Shown piece by piece: positions 1-9,347 of a stretch of 64,000 nucleotides of DNA (its first letter is position 1; the number at the start of each line of letters is the position of its first letter). Location of the stretch: positions 62,001 to 126,000 of the forward strand of contig NZ_BMQB01000005.1 of NCBI RefSeq assembly GCF_014647895.1, read 5' to 3'. The stretch is from Pilimelia anulata. GTDB taxonomy: Bacteria; Actinomycetota; Actinomycetes; Mycobacteriales; Micromonosporaceae. The notes beneath the pieces are model-generated. The model was not told the origin of the DNA and ran no database searches. It saw only the letters and a list, made by a program, of their open reading frames with translations. The translations under genes and the position numbers were made by a program.

Positions 1-71
1 GCATCCACCGAATCGATTCCCGGCCGCGGCGGTCCGACCGGTGACCGGAATGGGTGGTGCGGCCGGGTCGG

Positions 72-2201
72 CTAATTCGCCGCGTCCGGCGGCGGATTAG
101 CCGGCGCGGTGGGGCTCGCGGTCGGTTGCTCCGGCGGGCCCACCCGGCCGATCCAGAGGTAGTCGCGGGGTCGGGTCATCGCCACGTACAGCAGGCGCTT
201 GGCCTGGTCGAGCCGGTCGACGTCGCCCGCGCCGCCGCGCGCGGCCTGCTGGATGGCGTCGTCGTGCCGCGGCAGCAGGACGTACTTGAAGTCCAGGCCC
301 TTGGCCTGCCGGGCCGTGCCGATCTTGATCCGGTCGGTGGCGTTGCCGTTGTAGTCGCGCAGCCCGAGGGTGCGGTGCCCGGCCGCGGCCAGCAGGTGGG
401 CGTAGTGCGCGACGTGGCGGTGCTGGGCGCAGATGACGGCGGCCTCGCCGACGGCCCCCTTCCCGTACCGCTCGGCCAGTTCGGCCACCGCCCGCAGGAG
501 CGCCCGGTCGTGCTCGCCGACGGTCGCGGCGGTGTGCCGGCTGGCGTGCCCGCCGTCCAGCGCCGTGGTGGCCGCGTGCTGGTGGATGGTCGTACCGTCG
601 TGGTCCTCGAAGCTCAGCCCGGCCAGCACCTGGTTGGCCAGTTCGAGGATGGCCGAACTGTTGCGGTAGTTGAAGTCCAGCACCCGGGCCCGGGCGCCGC
701 GGATGTTCAGCCCGGCGTCGGACAGCCGCCAGCCGCCGGGGTAGACCTGCTGGCGGGAGTCGCCGAGCAGCAGCAGGCCGGCGGCGCGGTGGTTGGTGAG
801 CGTGGTCAGGATCCGTACGCCGGTGAGGGTGAGGTCCTGCACCTCGTCGGCGATGACCGCCGCGTAGCCGGGCTCGGGCAGCCCGCGCCGCACCTCGGCG
901 AGCGCGAGGCTGAGGACGTCCTCGTAGTCGTGGCCCCCGCGCTCGGTCCGGAACCGCTCGTACGCCAGGTACAGCTCCCACACCGCCTCGCGGTGCGCCG
1001 GCCGCAGCGGCAGCCGGCGGCCGGTCCGCGGGGCCTGCCGGTACTCGTCGTAGTCGGTGATCCCGCGGCCCTTGATGACGTGGCTGATCTCGTCGCGCCA
1101 GTACCGGTGGTCGGGCTCCAACTCGGCGAGCACGCTGGTCCGGCCGGCCCGCGACCAGGCCAGCGGGAACCAGTTCGGCTCGCCGTTGGGCAGCCGGACG
1201 GGCCGGCCGCGCTTGCGCAGCAGCCGCAGCGCCCACCCGTGCAGGGTGAGGCACTCCACCCGCGCGGCCACCGCCGGCGCGAGCCGGGCGATGGACTCGG
1301 CGGCCACCCGCGGCAGGTTGGCCTGGAAGGTCAGGAACAGGACGGGCAGCGCCGACCGGTTGGCGATGTGCACGGCGCGGTGCAGGCCGATGACGGTCTT
1401 CCCGGTACCGGCCGGGCCGCTGATCCGCGCCGGCCCGGTCCACTGGGCGGTCACGAGGCCGGCCTGCGAGGAGTGCAGGAACGTCATCCACTGCGGCAGC
1501 GCGTCGGCCAGGCGGGCGCGCACGCCGGCCCGGGCCAGTTCGGCCGCGTCGAACAGCTCGCCGACCGCCGGGCCGGCGGCGTCGGCGCCGGTCGCGGTGA
1601 GGTCGGCCTGTCGGTGATGCGGGCCGAAGGTGTCCCGCAGGTGCTCGTACACCCAGCGCACCTGCACCGCACCCAGCCGCGGCGGCTGGGCGCCGACGAC
1701 GGCGCGCAGCAACTGCCGGTGCCCCAGCACGCGGACGCGCCCCACGCGGTCGTCGGCGTCGTGCCCGACGAAGGCCAGCAGCACGTGCACGCTGATCGGC
1801 GGCAGGCCCAGCTCGGCGAGGGCCTGCTCGACGAGCCCGGCCGCCGCGGTGCTCCGCTCGACGCACTCCTGCCGGTCCTGCGTACCGGCGTGCAGCCGGC
1901 CGTTGACCAGCCGGGGGGCGTAGCGCCACTGCTTCGCGTCGACGACGAACACGCCGCCGGGCCCGACGAGCAGGAAGTCGATGTTGGCCGTACCGCCGCG
2001 GGTCAGCCGCCGGTCGGCCAGCAGCCGCCAGTCCGGCGCGCTGTGCACCAGCGAGCGCAGCAGGCCGTCGACAGTGCGTTCGCCGGCGGCGCCGGCGGCG
2101 AACCGGCGGGCCTGCTCGTGCACCGCCGTGGCCCAGCGCAACTGCTCGTCGCCGAGCAGCTTCAACTGCTGCGCCTGCGCATCCGCTGACCGGTCGGGCA
2201 C
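72..2201 (-). CDS. NERD-domain UvrD/Rep-like DNA helicase
   Basis: About 709 aa. The first ~150 residues form a NERD nuclease-like domain, with an Asp in NIDFLLVG followed by FVVDAKQW, a D...DxK catalytic pattern. A superfamily 1 helicase core follows: Walker A GPAGTGKT, DEVQD Walker B box, LLGDSRQQVYPGG, FNYRNS, ARQAKGLDF and YVAMTRPRDY. The GTG at 2199-2201 is chosen because GGGGAGG lies about 7 nt upstream; the open frame runs further upstream without a ribosome site. It is a single-gene unit just upstream of a tRNA-Lys. NERD-helicase proteins act in DNA repair, and some (Nhi-type) act in phage defence. Function here is inferred from domains only. Confidence 0.85.
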   Translation of the reverse strand: MPDRSADAQAQQLKLLGDEQLRWATAVHEQARRFAAGAAGERTVDGLLRSLVHSAPDWRLLADRRLTRGGTANIDFLLVGPGGVFVVDAKQWRYAPRLVNGRLHAGTQDRQECVERSTAAAGLVEQALAELGLPPISVHVLLAFVGHDADDRVGRVRVLGHRQLLRAVVGAQPPRLGAVQVRWVYEHLRDTFGPHHRQADLTATGADAAGPAVGELFDAAELARAGVRARLADALPQWMTFLHSSQAGLVTAQWTGPARISGPAGTGKTVIGLHRAVHIANRSALPVLFLTFQANLPRVAAESIARLAPAVAARVECLTLHGWALRLLRKRGRPVRLPNGEPNWFPLAWSRAGRTSVLAELEPDHRYWRDEISHVIKGRGITDYDEYRQAPRTGRRLPLRPAHREAVWELYLAYERFRTERGGHDYEDVLSLALAEVRRGLPEPGYAAVIADEVQDLTLTGVRILTTLTNHRAAGLLLLGDSRQQVYPGGWRLSDAGLNIRGARARVLDFNYRNSSAILELANQVLAGLSFEDHDGTTIHQHAATTALDGGHASRHTAATVGEHDRALLRAVAELAERYGKGAVGEAAVICAQHRHVAHYAHLLAAAGHRTLGLRDYNGNATDRIKIGTARQAKGLDFKYVLLPRHDDAIQQAARGGAGDVDRLDQAKRLLYVAMTRPRDYLWIGRVGPPEQPTASPTAPANPPPDAAN

Positions 2202-2483
2202 CCCGCCACCTCCCCGCTGACAGAACGTAGCCAGCATAAGCGGTTTCGGTGAAGCCGGAGAACCACAGTGGACAAAGTGGTCAGGTTCCCGCGCCCGTTC
2301 GGCAGCGCGGGTCGCTACTCCCGCCGGAGGCCGGTCGAATGGCCGTCGCGACCCGGCCGGCACGCGGGTACCGGCGCCGAACTCGGTGCCCCTGGCCAGG
2401 GTCGGGGGTGCGGTAAGCTATCGCCGCTCACCGTGCGTTCAGGTGCTGAGAACGCCGAGTGGAACGCACGTTTCGATTGTTTC

Positions 2484-2555
2484 GGGCTGCTAGCTCAATG
2501 GCAGAGCTGCGGACTTTTAATCCGTAGGTTCAGGGTTCGAGTCCCTGGCGGCCCA
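2484..2555 (+). tRNA. tRNA-Lys (anticodon TTT)
   Basis: A full cloverleaf can be drawn. The acceptor stem GGGCTGC pairs with GCGGCCC including one G-T. The D arm is GCTC/GAGC, the anticodon stem GCGGA/TCCGT carries loop CTTTTAA, and the T arm is CAGGG-TTCGAGT-CCCTG. The discriminator base is A. CCA is not encoded; CAA follows. Confidence 0.95.
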
Positions 2556-2601
2556 CAATTCCCGGAGCCGGCCCGGGTGCGCATCCGCGCCGCCGGTGAC
2601 G

Positions 2602-3616
2602 CTACGGGTCGACGGGCGTGGTGTCCCATTCGGGGTGCCGTTCGAGCCAGGCCCGGTACACGTCGGTCGCCTCGACGAGGCTGTGCTGTGCGATGACCAG
2701 CTCCGTCCGGAGCTGCCGGACGGCTTCCGGGGTCAGGGCCGTGCGGGCGGACACGTACAGCCTCGTGTCCATCCGCAGCGGGGTCCCCGCCAGCGGTACG
2801 GCGACCAGGCCCGCGGGCGGCTGGCTGCTGGGCTTCATCAGCAGGACGGTGTGCGGGCGCCGGGCCACGGTGCAGAGGTCGGCGTGGTCGAGGTCCGCCA
2901 GGCGGGGGGTGTAGCCCACCCGTTCGCATTCGGTGATCACGTGGCGGGTGAGCCCGGAGGCGGGGTCGCGGGGGCCGCTGTAGGTCTCGGTGGCGAGTTC
3001 GGCCAGCTCGATCTCCGTTCGGCGGGCCAGGTAGTGCGTGGCGGGAACGCCGACGAAGACCGGTTCGACGGCGATGAGGTGGCGCTGTAGGTCGGGGTCG
3101 GCGGGTCGGGTGCCGGGATAGTCGAGGGCGATCGCGGCGTCGATGTCGCCCGAGGTCAGCATGGCCAGCGGTGTCCGGCCGTCCAGTCCCATTCTGATAT
3201 CCGGGATCGCGCCCAGTACGTCCGCGACGATCCGCGCCAGGTGCGACGCCAGCGGGCCGAAGGTCGAGCCGACGCGGATGGTGGCGAGGGCGCCGCCGTG
3301 GTGGGAGCCGCCGCGCTCCGTTGAAAGCGGGTCAGCGCCTCGAGGACGACGAGTGCGTGGGCGGTGACGACCTCGCCGAGCTTTGTCGGCACTGTGCCGT
3401 CGGCGCGCCGGAGGAAGAGTCTGCCGCCGAGAATTCGTTCGGCGCGGGCCAGGGCCGCCGTCGCGGTCGACTGGCTCATTCCGACCGCTGCTGCGGCGGC
3501 GGTACCCCGCTGCCGGCCGCAGCACCGGCGGCGGCTGTCCCGGGCGTGGGCACTGCCGCCGAGCAGGCATACCGCGGCGTCGTTCGGAGCGGCGCGGCGG
3601 CGGGCGGCGGTTCCAT
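2602..3616 (-). pseudogene. LysR-family transcriptional regulator, broken by two frame shifts
   Basis: Pieces of one LysR protein lie in three reading frames. Frame 1 starts at ATG 3616 with an ideal AAGGAGG site and gives MEPPPAAAPLRTTPRYA, like a LysR N-terminus, but stops near 3478. Frame 2 carries the recognition helix region (GMSQSTATAALARAERILGG, then RLFLRRADGTVPTKLGE). Frame 3, from about 3320 to 2602, carries the ligand-binding domain (TIRVGSTFGPLASHLARI to the C-terminus). The second shift lies in a GCGCGGCGGC run near 3310-3322. The first lies near 3485-3540, where two GC-rich stretches resemble each other and suggest a slipped duplication. Either the regulator is dead or the assembly carries indels here. 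Confidence 0.7.
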
Positions 3617-4017
3617 GCGGGCCTCCTTCGAGAGCGAGCGCGTGCTGCCGAACGCGAATTTCACACCGGCGGCAGCGGGTGATCGTGGGGCGACGGGCAC
3701 CATGCCGTCCGGCGGACAATCACCGCCGGAGCAGCCGAACCAGCCCACGCCGACCCGTTCCGGGGCCCGTCCGGGAGAGCGGCGGCGGGCATCGATGACT
3801 ATCACCGCCGCGCCTGTCCGTGAACAATTCCAACGATCCATATCCCCCGTCTATGTGAATCGCCTATTCATGTCACGTTCGACCAATTCCATGGAGCCGG
3901 GCGAAGCCGGAGCGGCTGCGTACCGGGTGGGCTAAGGCCGCGCGGGCGCGAGCCGATCGGGTGGGTGGGAGCCCGTTCGGTGCGGGTGCTCCGTGATGCG
4001 GGTCGGAGGTGGGCGGC
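3617..4017. other. Intergenic region upstream of the secreted protein gene
   Basis: About 400 bp with no supported gene. A short dyad, TGAAT-CGCCT-ATTCA at 3856-3870, has the size of a LysR-type half-site pair and sits in the most AT-rich part. Nothing else is recognisable. Confidence 0.4.
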
Positions 4018-4659
4018 GTGGGTGCACCCGGCGCGACCACCGGGCGGCTGGCCGCCGCGGCCAGGGCGGCGTTCCGCTCCCGTACCGGCCGCGGTGTCCT
4101 GGTCGCCGCCCTGGTGGCCGGCGCGGCCGTCGCCCGGTGGGACGGCGTGCTGGCCGCGTTCTCGGCCACGACCACGAACCCGGGCAACTCGATGACCCTC
4201 GGTACCGTCGTGATCAGCGACAACGACGCCGGCGCCGCCATGCTCAGCGTGACCGGGATGCTGCCCGGCGGCACCGGTTCGGGCTGCGTGGTGGTCACCT
4301 ACTCCGGCACCGCGCCGGCCACCGTGAAGCTGTACGCGGCCAACGCCGCCGGCGGCGACGGCGCCGCCGACGGGGTCGTGATCCAGAACTGGCTGCGGTT
4401 CCACATCCAGGTGGGCACCGGTACGTGCGGCGCCCCGGTCGGCCTGACCAACGTCTCCGCCGCGGCGCCGGGCGACCTCGCCACCGCCGTCTACACCAGG
4501 AGCAATTTCGGCAACGGCTACGGCACCGGGTGGACCAGCGCCACGTCCGGGAACACCCGGGTCTTCCGGTTCACGTACACCGCGGACGCCGCCACGCCGA
4601 ACACCGCGCAGGGCGACTCGATCACCACCGACTTCGTCTGGGAAGCCCAGAACAACTGA
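4018..4659 (+). CDS. Secreted protein with SipW/TasA-type export signal
   Basis: About 213 aa, unknown function. After a basic N-terminus, a hydrophobic segment (GVLVAALVAGAAVARWDGVL) ends in AAFSATTTNPGNSMTLGTV. This matches the start of proteins exported with SipW-dependent signals (TasA/CalY-like, consensus A-F-S-x-T-x-x-N-x-G-N-x-x-x-x-G-T). The rest is a Ser/Thr/Gly-rich, beta-type domain with two Cys (SGCVVV and GTCGAP). Start GTG 4018 is preferred over GTG 4009 because GGAGG sits 8 nt before it. No signal peptidase gene is adjacent. A role in extracellular fibres or matrix is inference from the signal type only. Confidence 0.6.
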   Translation: MGAPGATTGRLAAAARAAFRSRTGRGVLVAALVAGAAVARWDGVLAAFSATTTNPGNSMTLGTVVISDNDAGAAMLSVTGMLPGGTGSGCVVVTYSGTAPATVKLYAANAAGGDGAADGVVIQNWLRFHIQVGTGTCGAPVGLTNVSAAAPGDLATAVYTRSNFGNGYGTGWTSATSGNTRVFRFTYTADAATPNTAQGDSITTDFVWEAQNN

Positions 4660-5126
4660 CGCCGCCCGGCGGTCGCGGCGGCGTCGGTCGGGCGCCCGGA
4701 GCAGCGGCGCGGCGAAGGTCCGGCCGTACGGGCCACATCGGACCGTCCGGTGCGGGCGCCCGGCCGCCCGGCCGTCCCGATCGGTGACGGACGGCCCCGA
4801 CGGCCCCGGACCGGGCCGAACGCGCCGTACCGCCCCGAACCCGGCGCGTGTCGGCCACCCGGCGGGTGCGCCGCCGTCCGGGGCCCGGCCGCGGCGACCG
4901 ATCGGCCGACCGCGGCCGCGGCGGGAACGGGCGTCGATGCGGACGCGTGATCCCCCGCCCAGCGGGGCAGCGCGGCAGCCACCGTGTGCAGAAGCGATCA
5001 CGGTACGTTGCTGGTTGCGCGGCGATGTGATATCAACCACGTTCCGCTCCGGTCCCATCGTAGGAGGATGCACCAACGCGCCGTGGCGAAGCGCTCCCTC
5101 CCCCACCTCTACTGCGGAGTCGACTG
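4660..5126. other. Intergenic region upstream of pntA, with a possible 19-codon upstream ORF
   Basis: 467 bp. The last 60 bp contain TAGGAGG directly abutting ATG 5068. That frame runs 19 codons and its TGA (5125-5127) overlaps the pntA ATG (5127) as TGATG. The spacing of the ribosome site is too short for normal initiation, so this is recorded only as a possible coupling leader. The GC-rich remainder shows no gene. Confidence 0.3.
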
Positions 5127-6656
5127 ATGATCATCGGTGTAATCCCGGAATCGCGGCCCGGCGAGACCCGGGTGGCGGCCACGCCCGCCACCGCGGCCGA
5201 GCTGATCCGGATCGGCTACGCCGTCGTCGTGGGGGCGGGCGCGGGGCGGCGGTCCGGGTTCCCCGACGCGGCGTACACCGCGGCCGGGGCGACGATCGGC
5301 GACCCGCTGGCGGCCGACGTCGTCCTGGCGATCAACCCGCCGCCGGCCGCGGAGCTGGATCGGCTGCGGCCCGGCGCCACCCTGATCGGCCTGCTGAACC
5401 CGCGCCTGGACCCGGAGCTGGTCGACGACCTGGCCCGGCGGCCGATCACCGCGCTGTCGATGGACGCGGTGCCGCGGATCTCCCGGGCGCAGTCGCTGGA
5501 CGTGCTGTCCTCGATGGCCAACATCGCCGGGTACCGGGCGGTGATCGAGGCCGCGCACGTCTTCGGCCGCTTCTTCACCGGGCAGGTGACGGCGGCGGGA
5601 AAGGTGCCGCCGGCCAAGGTGCTCGTCGCGGGGGCCGGGGTCGCCGGGCTCGCCGCGATCGGCGCCGCCGGCAGCCTCGGGGCGATCGTGCGGGCCACCG
5701 ACCCGCGGCCGGAGGTCGCCGACCAGGTCGCGTCGCTGGGCGGGGAGTACCTCGCGGTCGCCGAGGCCGGCGCCGAGGTCTCCGCGACCGGGTACGCCAA
5801 GGAGATGTCGGACGACTACAACGCCCGCGCCGCCCGGCTGTACGCGGAGCAGGCCGCCGACGTCGACATCATCATCACCACCGCCCTGATCCCCGGCCGG
5901 CCCGCGCCGCGGCTGATCACCGCCGACATGGTGGCGAGCATGCGGCCGGGCAGCGTGATCGTGGACATGGCCGCGGCCAACGGCGGGAACGTCGAGGGCA
6001 CCGTCGCCGGCGAGGTCGTCGTCACCGACAACGGCGTGACGATCATCGGCTACACCGACCTGGCCGGGCGGCTGCCGGCGCAGGCGTCCCAGCTCTACGG
6101 CACCAACCTGGTCAACCTGCTGAAGCTGCTGACGCCCGGCAGGGACGGGCAGCTCGCGCTGGACTTCGACGACGCGGTACAGCGGTCCGTCACCGTCGTC
6201 CGGGACGGGGAGCTGACCTGGCCGCCCCCGCCGGTCGCGGTGTCCGCGGCGCCCGCGCCCGCCCCGGCGGCACCCGCGCCGGCCGCGGAGCAGCCGCCGC
6301 CGACGGCCGCCGCGCGGCGCCGGCCGGTGCTGGTCGGCGCGGTCGCGGCGGTCGTGCTGCTGCTGGTCACGGCGCTGTCGCCGGCGGCGCTGCGCGGGCA
6401 CCTCACGGTGTTCGCGCTGGCGATCGTGATCGGGTACTACGTGATCGGGCACGTGCACCACGCGCTGCACACGCCGCTGATGTCCGTCACCAACGCGATC
6501 TCCGGGATCATCGTCGTCGGGGCAGTGCTCCAGATCGGGCACGGCGACTCGCTGGTCACCGGGCTGTCCTTCGTCGCGATCCTGCTGGCGACCATCAACG
6601 TCTTCGGCGGCTTCGCGGTGACCCGCCGCATGCTCGCCATGTTCACCAGGAGCTGA
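5127..6656 (+). CDS. pntA: Proton-translocating NAD(P) transhydrogenase, alpha subunit
   Basis: 509 aa, matching the usual length of undivided PntA (about 510). With PntB it couples hydride transfer from NADH to NADP+ to proton entry, supplying NADPH. The N-terminus ([20 protein letters not shown]) aligns with the dI NAD-binding domain. The dinucleotide fold [21 protein letters not shown] is near residue 170, and [14 protein letters not shown] and [19 protein letters not shown] are dI signatures. An Ala/Pro linker near 370-395 leads to four membrane segments including [19 protein letters not shown]. The gene lies 4 nt upstream of pntB, forming an operon. Many bacteria split dI and dII into two genes; here they are fused. 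Confidence 0.96.
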   Translation: MIIGVIPESRPGETRVAATPATAAELIRIGYAVVVGAGAGRRSGFPDAAYTAAGATIGDPLAADVVLAINPPPAAELDRLRPGATLIGLLNPRLDPELVDDLARRPITALSMDAVPRISRAQSLDVLSSMANIAGYRAVIEAAHVFGRFFTGQVTAAGKVPPAKVLVAGAGVAGLAAIGAAGSLGAIVRATDPRPEVADQVASLGGEYLAVAEAGAEVSATGYAKEMSDDYNARAARLYAEQAADVDIIITTALIPGRPAPRLITADMVASMRPGSVIVDMAAANGGNVEGTVAGEVVVTDNGVTIIGYTDLAGRLPAQASQLYGTNLVNLLKLLTPGRDGQLALDFDDAVQRSVTVVRDGELTWPPPPVAVSAAPAPAPAAPAPAAEQPPPTAAARRRPVLVGAVAAVVLLLVTALSPAALRGHLTVFALAIVIGYYVIGHVHHALHTPLMSVTNAISGIIVVGAVLQIGHGDSLVTGLSFVAILLATINVFGGFAVTRRMLAMFTRS

Positions 6657-6660
6657 GCCG

Positions 6661-8130
6661 ATGACCATCGAAGCGCTGGCCCAGGCGGCGTACCTCGTCG
6701 CCGCCCTCCTGTTCATCCTGGCGCTGGCCGGACTGTCCAAGCACGAGACCGCCAAGGGCGGCAACGCGCTCGGCATCGCCGGGATGACGCTGGCGCTGGC
6801 GGCGACCGTCGCGCTGGCCGCGGTGCACCGGATCAGCGGTACCGGCCTGGTCCTGCTCCTCGTGGCCACCGTCATCGGCGCGGCGATCGGCCTGTACCGG
6901 GCGCTGCGGGTCGAGATGACCGGCATGCCGGAGCTGATCGCGCTGCTGCACAGCTTCGTCGGCCTGGCCGCCGTACTCGTCGGCTGGAACGGGTACCTGC
7001 ACGTCGAGGCCGACCCGAACGGCGCCGAGACTGCGCTGCTGCGCGGCCGGGAGCTGCTCGGCATCCACAGCGCCGAGGTGGTCATCGGCGTGTTCATCGG
7101 CGCCGTGACGTTCACCGGGTCGATCGTGGCGTTCCTCAAGCTCTCCGCGCGGATGCGGTCGCGCCCGCTCACCCTGCCCGGCCGGAACCTGCTCAACCTC
7201 GGGGCGCTCGCGGCGTTCGCCGCGCTGACCGCCTGGTTCGTCGTCGCGCCGTCGCCGTGGCTGCTGATCGTGGTCACCGCGCTGGCGCTGCTGCTGGGCT
7301 GGCACCTGGTCGCGTCCATCGGCGGCGGGGACATGCCCGTCGTCGTGTCGATGCTGAACAGCTACTCCGGCTGGGCCGCCGCCGCGGCCGGCTTCCTGCT
7401 GGAGAACGACCTGCTCATCGTCACCGGCGCGCTCGTCGGGTCGTCGGGTGCCTACCTGTCGTACCTCATGTGCCGGGCGATGAACCGCTCCTTCCTCTCG
7501 GTCATCGCCGGCGGGTTCGGCGTGGACGCCGGGTACGTCGACGACACCGACCACGGCGACCACCGGGAGACCAGCGCCGAGAGCGTGGCCACGCTGCTGG
7601 CCGCGGCCGACTCCGTGATCATCACGCCGGGGTACGGCATGGCGGTCGCCCGGGCCCAGCACGGCGTCGCCGAACTGGCCAGCGAGCTGCGCAAGCAGGG
7701 GGTGACCGTGCGGTTCGGCATCCACCCGGTCGCCGGGCGGCTGCCGGGGCACATGAACGTGCTGCTCGCCGAGGCGCGGGTGCCGTACGACATCGTGCTG
7801 GAGCTGGACGAGATCAACGAGGACTTCGGCAACACCTCGGTCGTCCTGGTCATCGGGGCCAACGACACCGTCAACCCGGCCGCCGCCGAGGACCCGGCCA
7901 GCCCCATCGCCGGCATGCCGGTGCTGCGGGTGTGGGAGGCCGACGAGGTCGTGGTGTTCAAGCGGTCGATGGCCTCGGGGTACGCCGGGGTACAGAATCC
8001 GCTGTTCTTCCGGGAGAACAGCGCCATGCTGTTCGGCGACGCGAAGGACCGGGTGGCCGACATCCTGCACGCGCTCGCCGCCTCGCCGGTGGACGACGCC
8101 CGCCGCGGCCGGGTCGGCCAGCCGGGCTGA
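6661..8130 (+). CDS. pntB: Proton-translocating NAD(P) transhydrogenase, beta subunit
   Basis: 489 aa, slightly longer than typical PntB (about 460) through a short charged tail. The first ~270 residues contain about nine membrane helices forming the proton path ([20 protein letters not shown] is the conserved dII helix). The NADP-binding dIII domain follows: [55 protein letters not shown] and [16 protein letters not shown] are all diagnostic. ATG 6661 follows the pntA TGA after 4 nt, with GGAGC upstream inside pntA. It is followed by a GC-rich gap and the convergent M4 protease gene. Confidence 0.96.
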   Translation: MTIEALAQAAYLVAALLFILALAGLSKHETAKGGNALGIAGMTLALAATVALAAVHRISGTGLVLLLVATVIGAAIGLYRALRVEMTGMPELIALLHSFVGLAAVLVGWNGYLHVEADPNGAETALLRGRELLGIHSAEVVIGVFIGAVTFTGSIVAFLKLSARMRSRPLTLPGRNLLNLGALAAFAALTAWFVVAPSPWLLIVVTALALLLGWHLVASIGGGDMPVVVSMLNSYSGWAAAAAGFLLENDLLIVTGALVGSSGAYLSYLMCRAMNRSFLSVIAGGFGVDAGYVDDTDHGDHRETSAESVATLLAAADSVIITPGYGMAVARAQHGVAELASELRKQGVTVRFGIHPVAGRLPGHMNVLLAEARVPYDIVLELDEINEDFGNTSVVLVIGANDTVNPAAAEDPASPIAGMPVLRVWEADEVVVFKRSMASGYAGVQNPLFFRENSAMLFGDAKDRVADILHALAASPVDDARRGRVGQPG

Positions 8131-8193
8131 TTCCCCGCGCCGGCGTGACCGCCGCCCGGCGGCGTGCCGGCCCTGCGGGTCGGCCGCGGGTGG

Positions 8194-9285
8194 TCAGGGG
8201 CAGGTGTCGGGGCCCGGTACGGCGACGGCGTCCCAGGCCCGCCGGGTCGCGGCGCACTCGGGGCCGCCCGGGAACAGCTCCGCGGCCGCGGCCACCGTGG
8301 CCGCGCGGGCCTTGGCGTGGGTCCAGCCCGGGGTCTTGCGGGACAGGGCGCCCATGAAGATCTGGCCGGCCTTCTGGATGCCGATGCCGGTCAGGGTGCT
8401 GTTGTTGCAGGTCGGGGACTTCGGTTGCCCGTTGGTCGGGTTGGAGCCCTCGGCGAGCAGGTAGAACCAGTGGTTCTGCGGGCCGGCGCCCTTGTGGACC
8501 TCGGGTGCGCTGCCGGTCCACATGCAGTTCGGGTCGCCCACTTTGGACGGCTCGTACATGTACCGGATCGGGCCCCGGCCGAGCACGTCGAGCAGCTCGC
8601 CGACCTCGTAGTCCGGCGGGTCGGCGGGGTGATCGGCGTAGTGCTCGGTCAGCGCGCCGAGGATGTCGCCGGCCGACTCGGCGAGCCCGCCGGCCTCGAT
8701 GCCGCCGCCGGCGCCGCCGGGGGTGTATCGGAAGATCGCGTGGCCGTACTCGTGGCCGATGGTGTCCAGTGTGGTGGTCTGGCGGCGCCGGTCGGCGGTG
8801 TAGCCGAAGTCGACGGAGCCGCCGCCACCGGGCGCGGTGACGCCGACCCGGGCCGGCAGGGTGCGGCCGGACCCGTCCACGCCGTCGCGGCCGAACCAGT
8901 GGCGGAGCATGTCCCACATGCGCTGGGCGCCGTACACGACGTCGACGCAGCCGGACGGCAGGTCCAGCGGCTCGCCGGTGCCGTGCGTGTCGTCGGCGCT
9001 GGTGAACGGCGCCCCGGTCGGGCCGGCGCAGGACAGGCCGGGGCGGGCCGGGTCGACCAGCCGGCCGGGCGACAGCTCGCCGAGGTCCTGCCGGCCGTAG
9101 TACGCGCCGTACCCGATCGCCCGGACGGGCGGGGCTGTCGCGTGCGTGGGTGGGATTGCCGCGGATGCCGGCGGGGTTGTCGCGTGCGTCGGTCGGGTTG
9201 CCGCGGATGCCGGCGGGGCCACCGCGGTCGCGGCGCCGAGGAGGAGCAGCGCCGCGGTGGTGGCGCTCCGGCCCGATGGGAACAT
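8194..9285 (-). CDS. Secreted M4 (thermolysin-type) metalloprotease without propeptide
   Basis: 363 aa. A signal peptide (AALLLLGAATAVAPPASAA) is followed by two 14-residue PPASAA...THAT repeats and then directly by the catalytic domain (YGAYYGRQDLGEL). The zinc motif HEYGH is at residues 178-182 and the third ligand Glu lies in GGLAESAGDILG near 203. Relatives, including the second copy at 17750-19300, carry about 190 residues of propeptide that are absent here. ATG 9285 follows a G-rich site, GGGGGG. The block 8352-8575 is almost identical to the paralogue. Without the intramolecular chaperone, correct folding is uncertain; it could fold in trans, or be a non-productive copy. Confidence 0.85.
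   Translation of the reverse strand: MFPSGRSATTAALLLLGAATAVAPPASAATRPTHATTPPASAAIPPTHATAPPVRAIGYGAYYGRQDLGELSPGRLVDPARPGLSCAGPTGAPFTSADDTHGTGEPLDLPSGCVDVVYGAQRMWDMLRHWFGRDGVDGSGRTLPARVGVTAPGGGGSVDFGYTADRRRQTTTLDTIGHEYGHAIFRYTPGGAGGGIEAGGLAESAGDILGALTEHYADHPADPPDYEVGELLDVLGRGPIRYMYEPSKVGDPNCMWTGSAPEVHKGAGPQNHWFYLLAEGSNPTNGQPKSPTCNNSTLTGIGIQKAGQIFMGALSRKTPGWTHAKARAATVAAAAELFPGGPECAATRRAWDAVAVPGPDTCP
8352..8575. repeat. Near-identical 224-nt block shared with 17920-18143 (copy 1)
   Basis: Direct comparison with 17920-18143 (offset 9568) shows a single difference, T at 8425 against C at 17993. Identity falls sharply on both sides. The block encodes the C-terminal lobe of both M4 proteases. Confidence 0.95.
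9131..9214 (-). repeat. 42-bp tandem repeat, two units, inside the M4 protease gene
   Basis: Units begin at 9131 and 9173 and a third partial unit begins at 9215. Each encodes 14 residues of the pattern PPASAAxxPTHATx between the signal peptide and the catalytic domain. Confidence 0.8.
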
Positions 9286-9347
9286 CGCCGCACCCCCCGT
9301 ACATCGATGTCCGCCACTGTAGTCGGTACGGCGGGCGGGGGCACGGG

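Noticed and set aside
54..2189. Very long open frame (about 711 codons) antisense to the helicase
   Set aside because: It arises from the GC-skewed third positions of the helicase gene; it has no ribosome site, no domain and a composition of shuffled Arg/Gly/Pro.
2484..4000. tRNA-linked genomic island
   Set aside because: No integrase, attachment-site repeat or composition change follows the tRNA-Lys.
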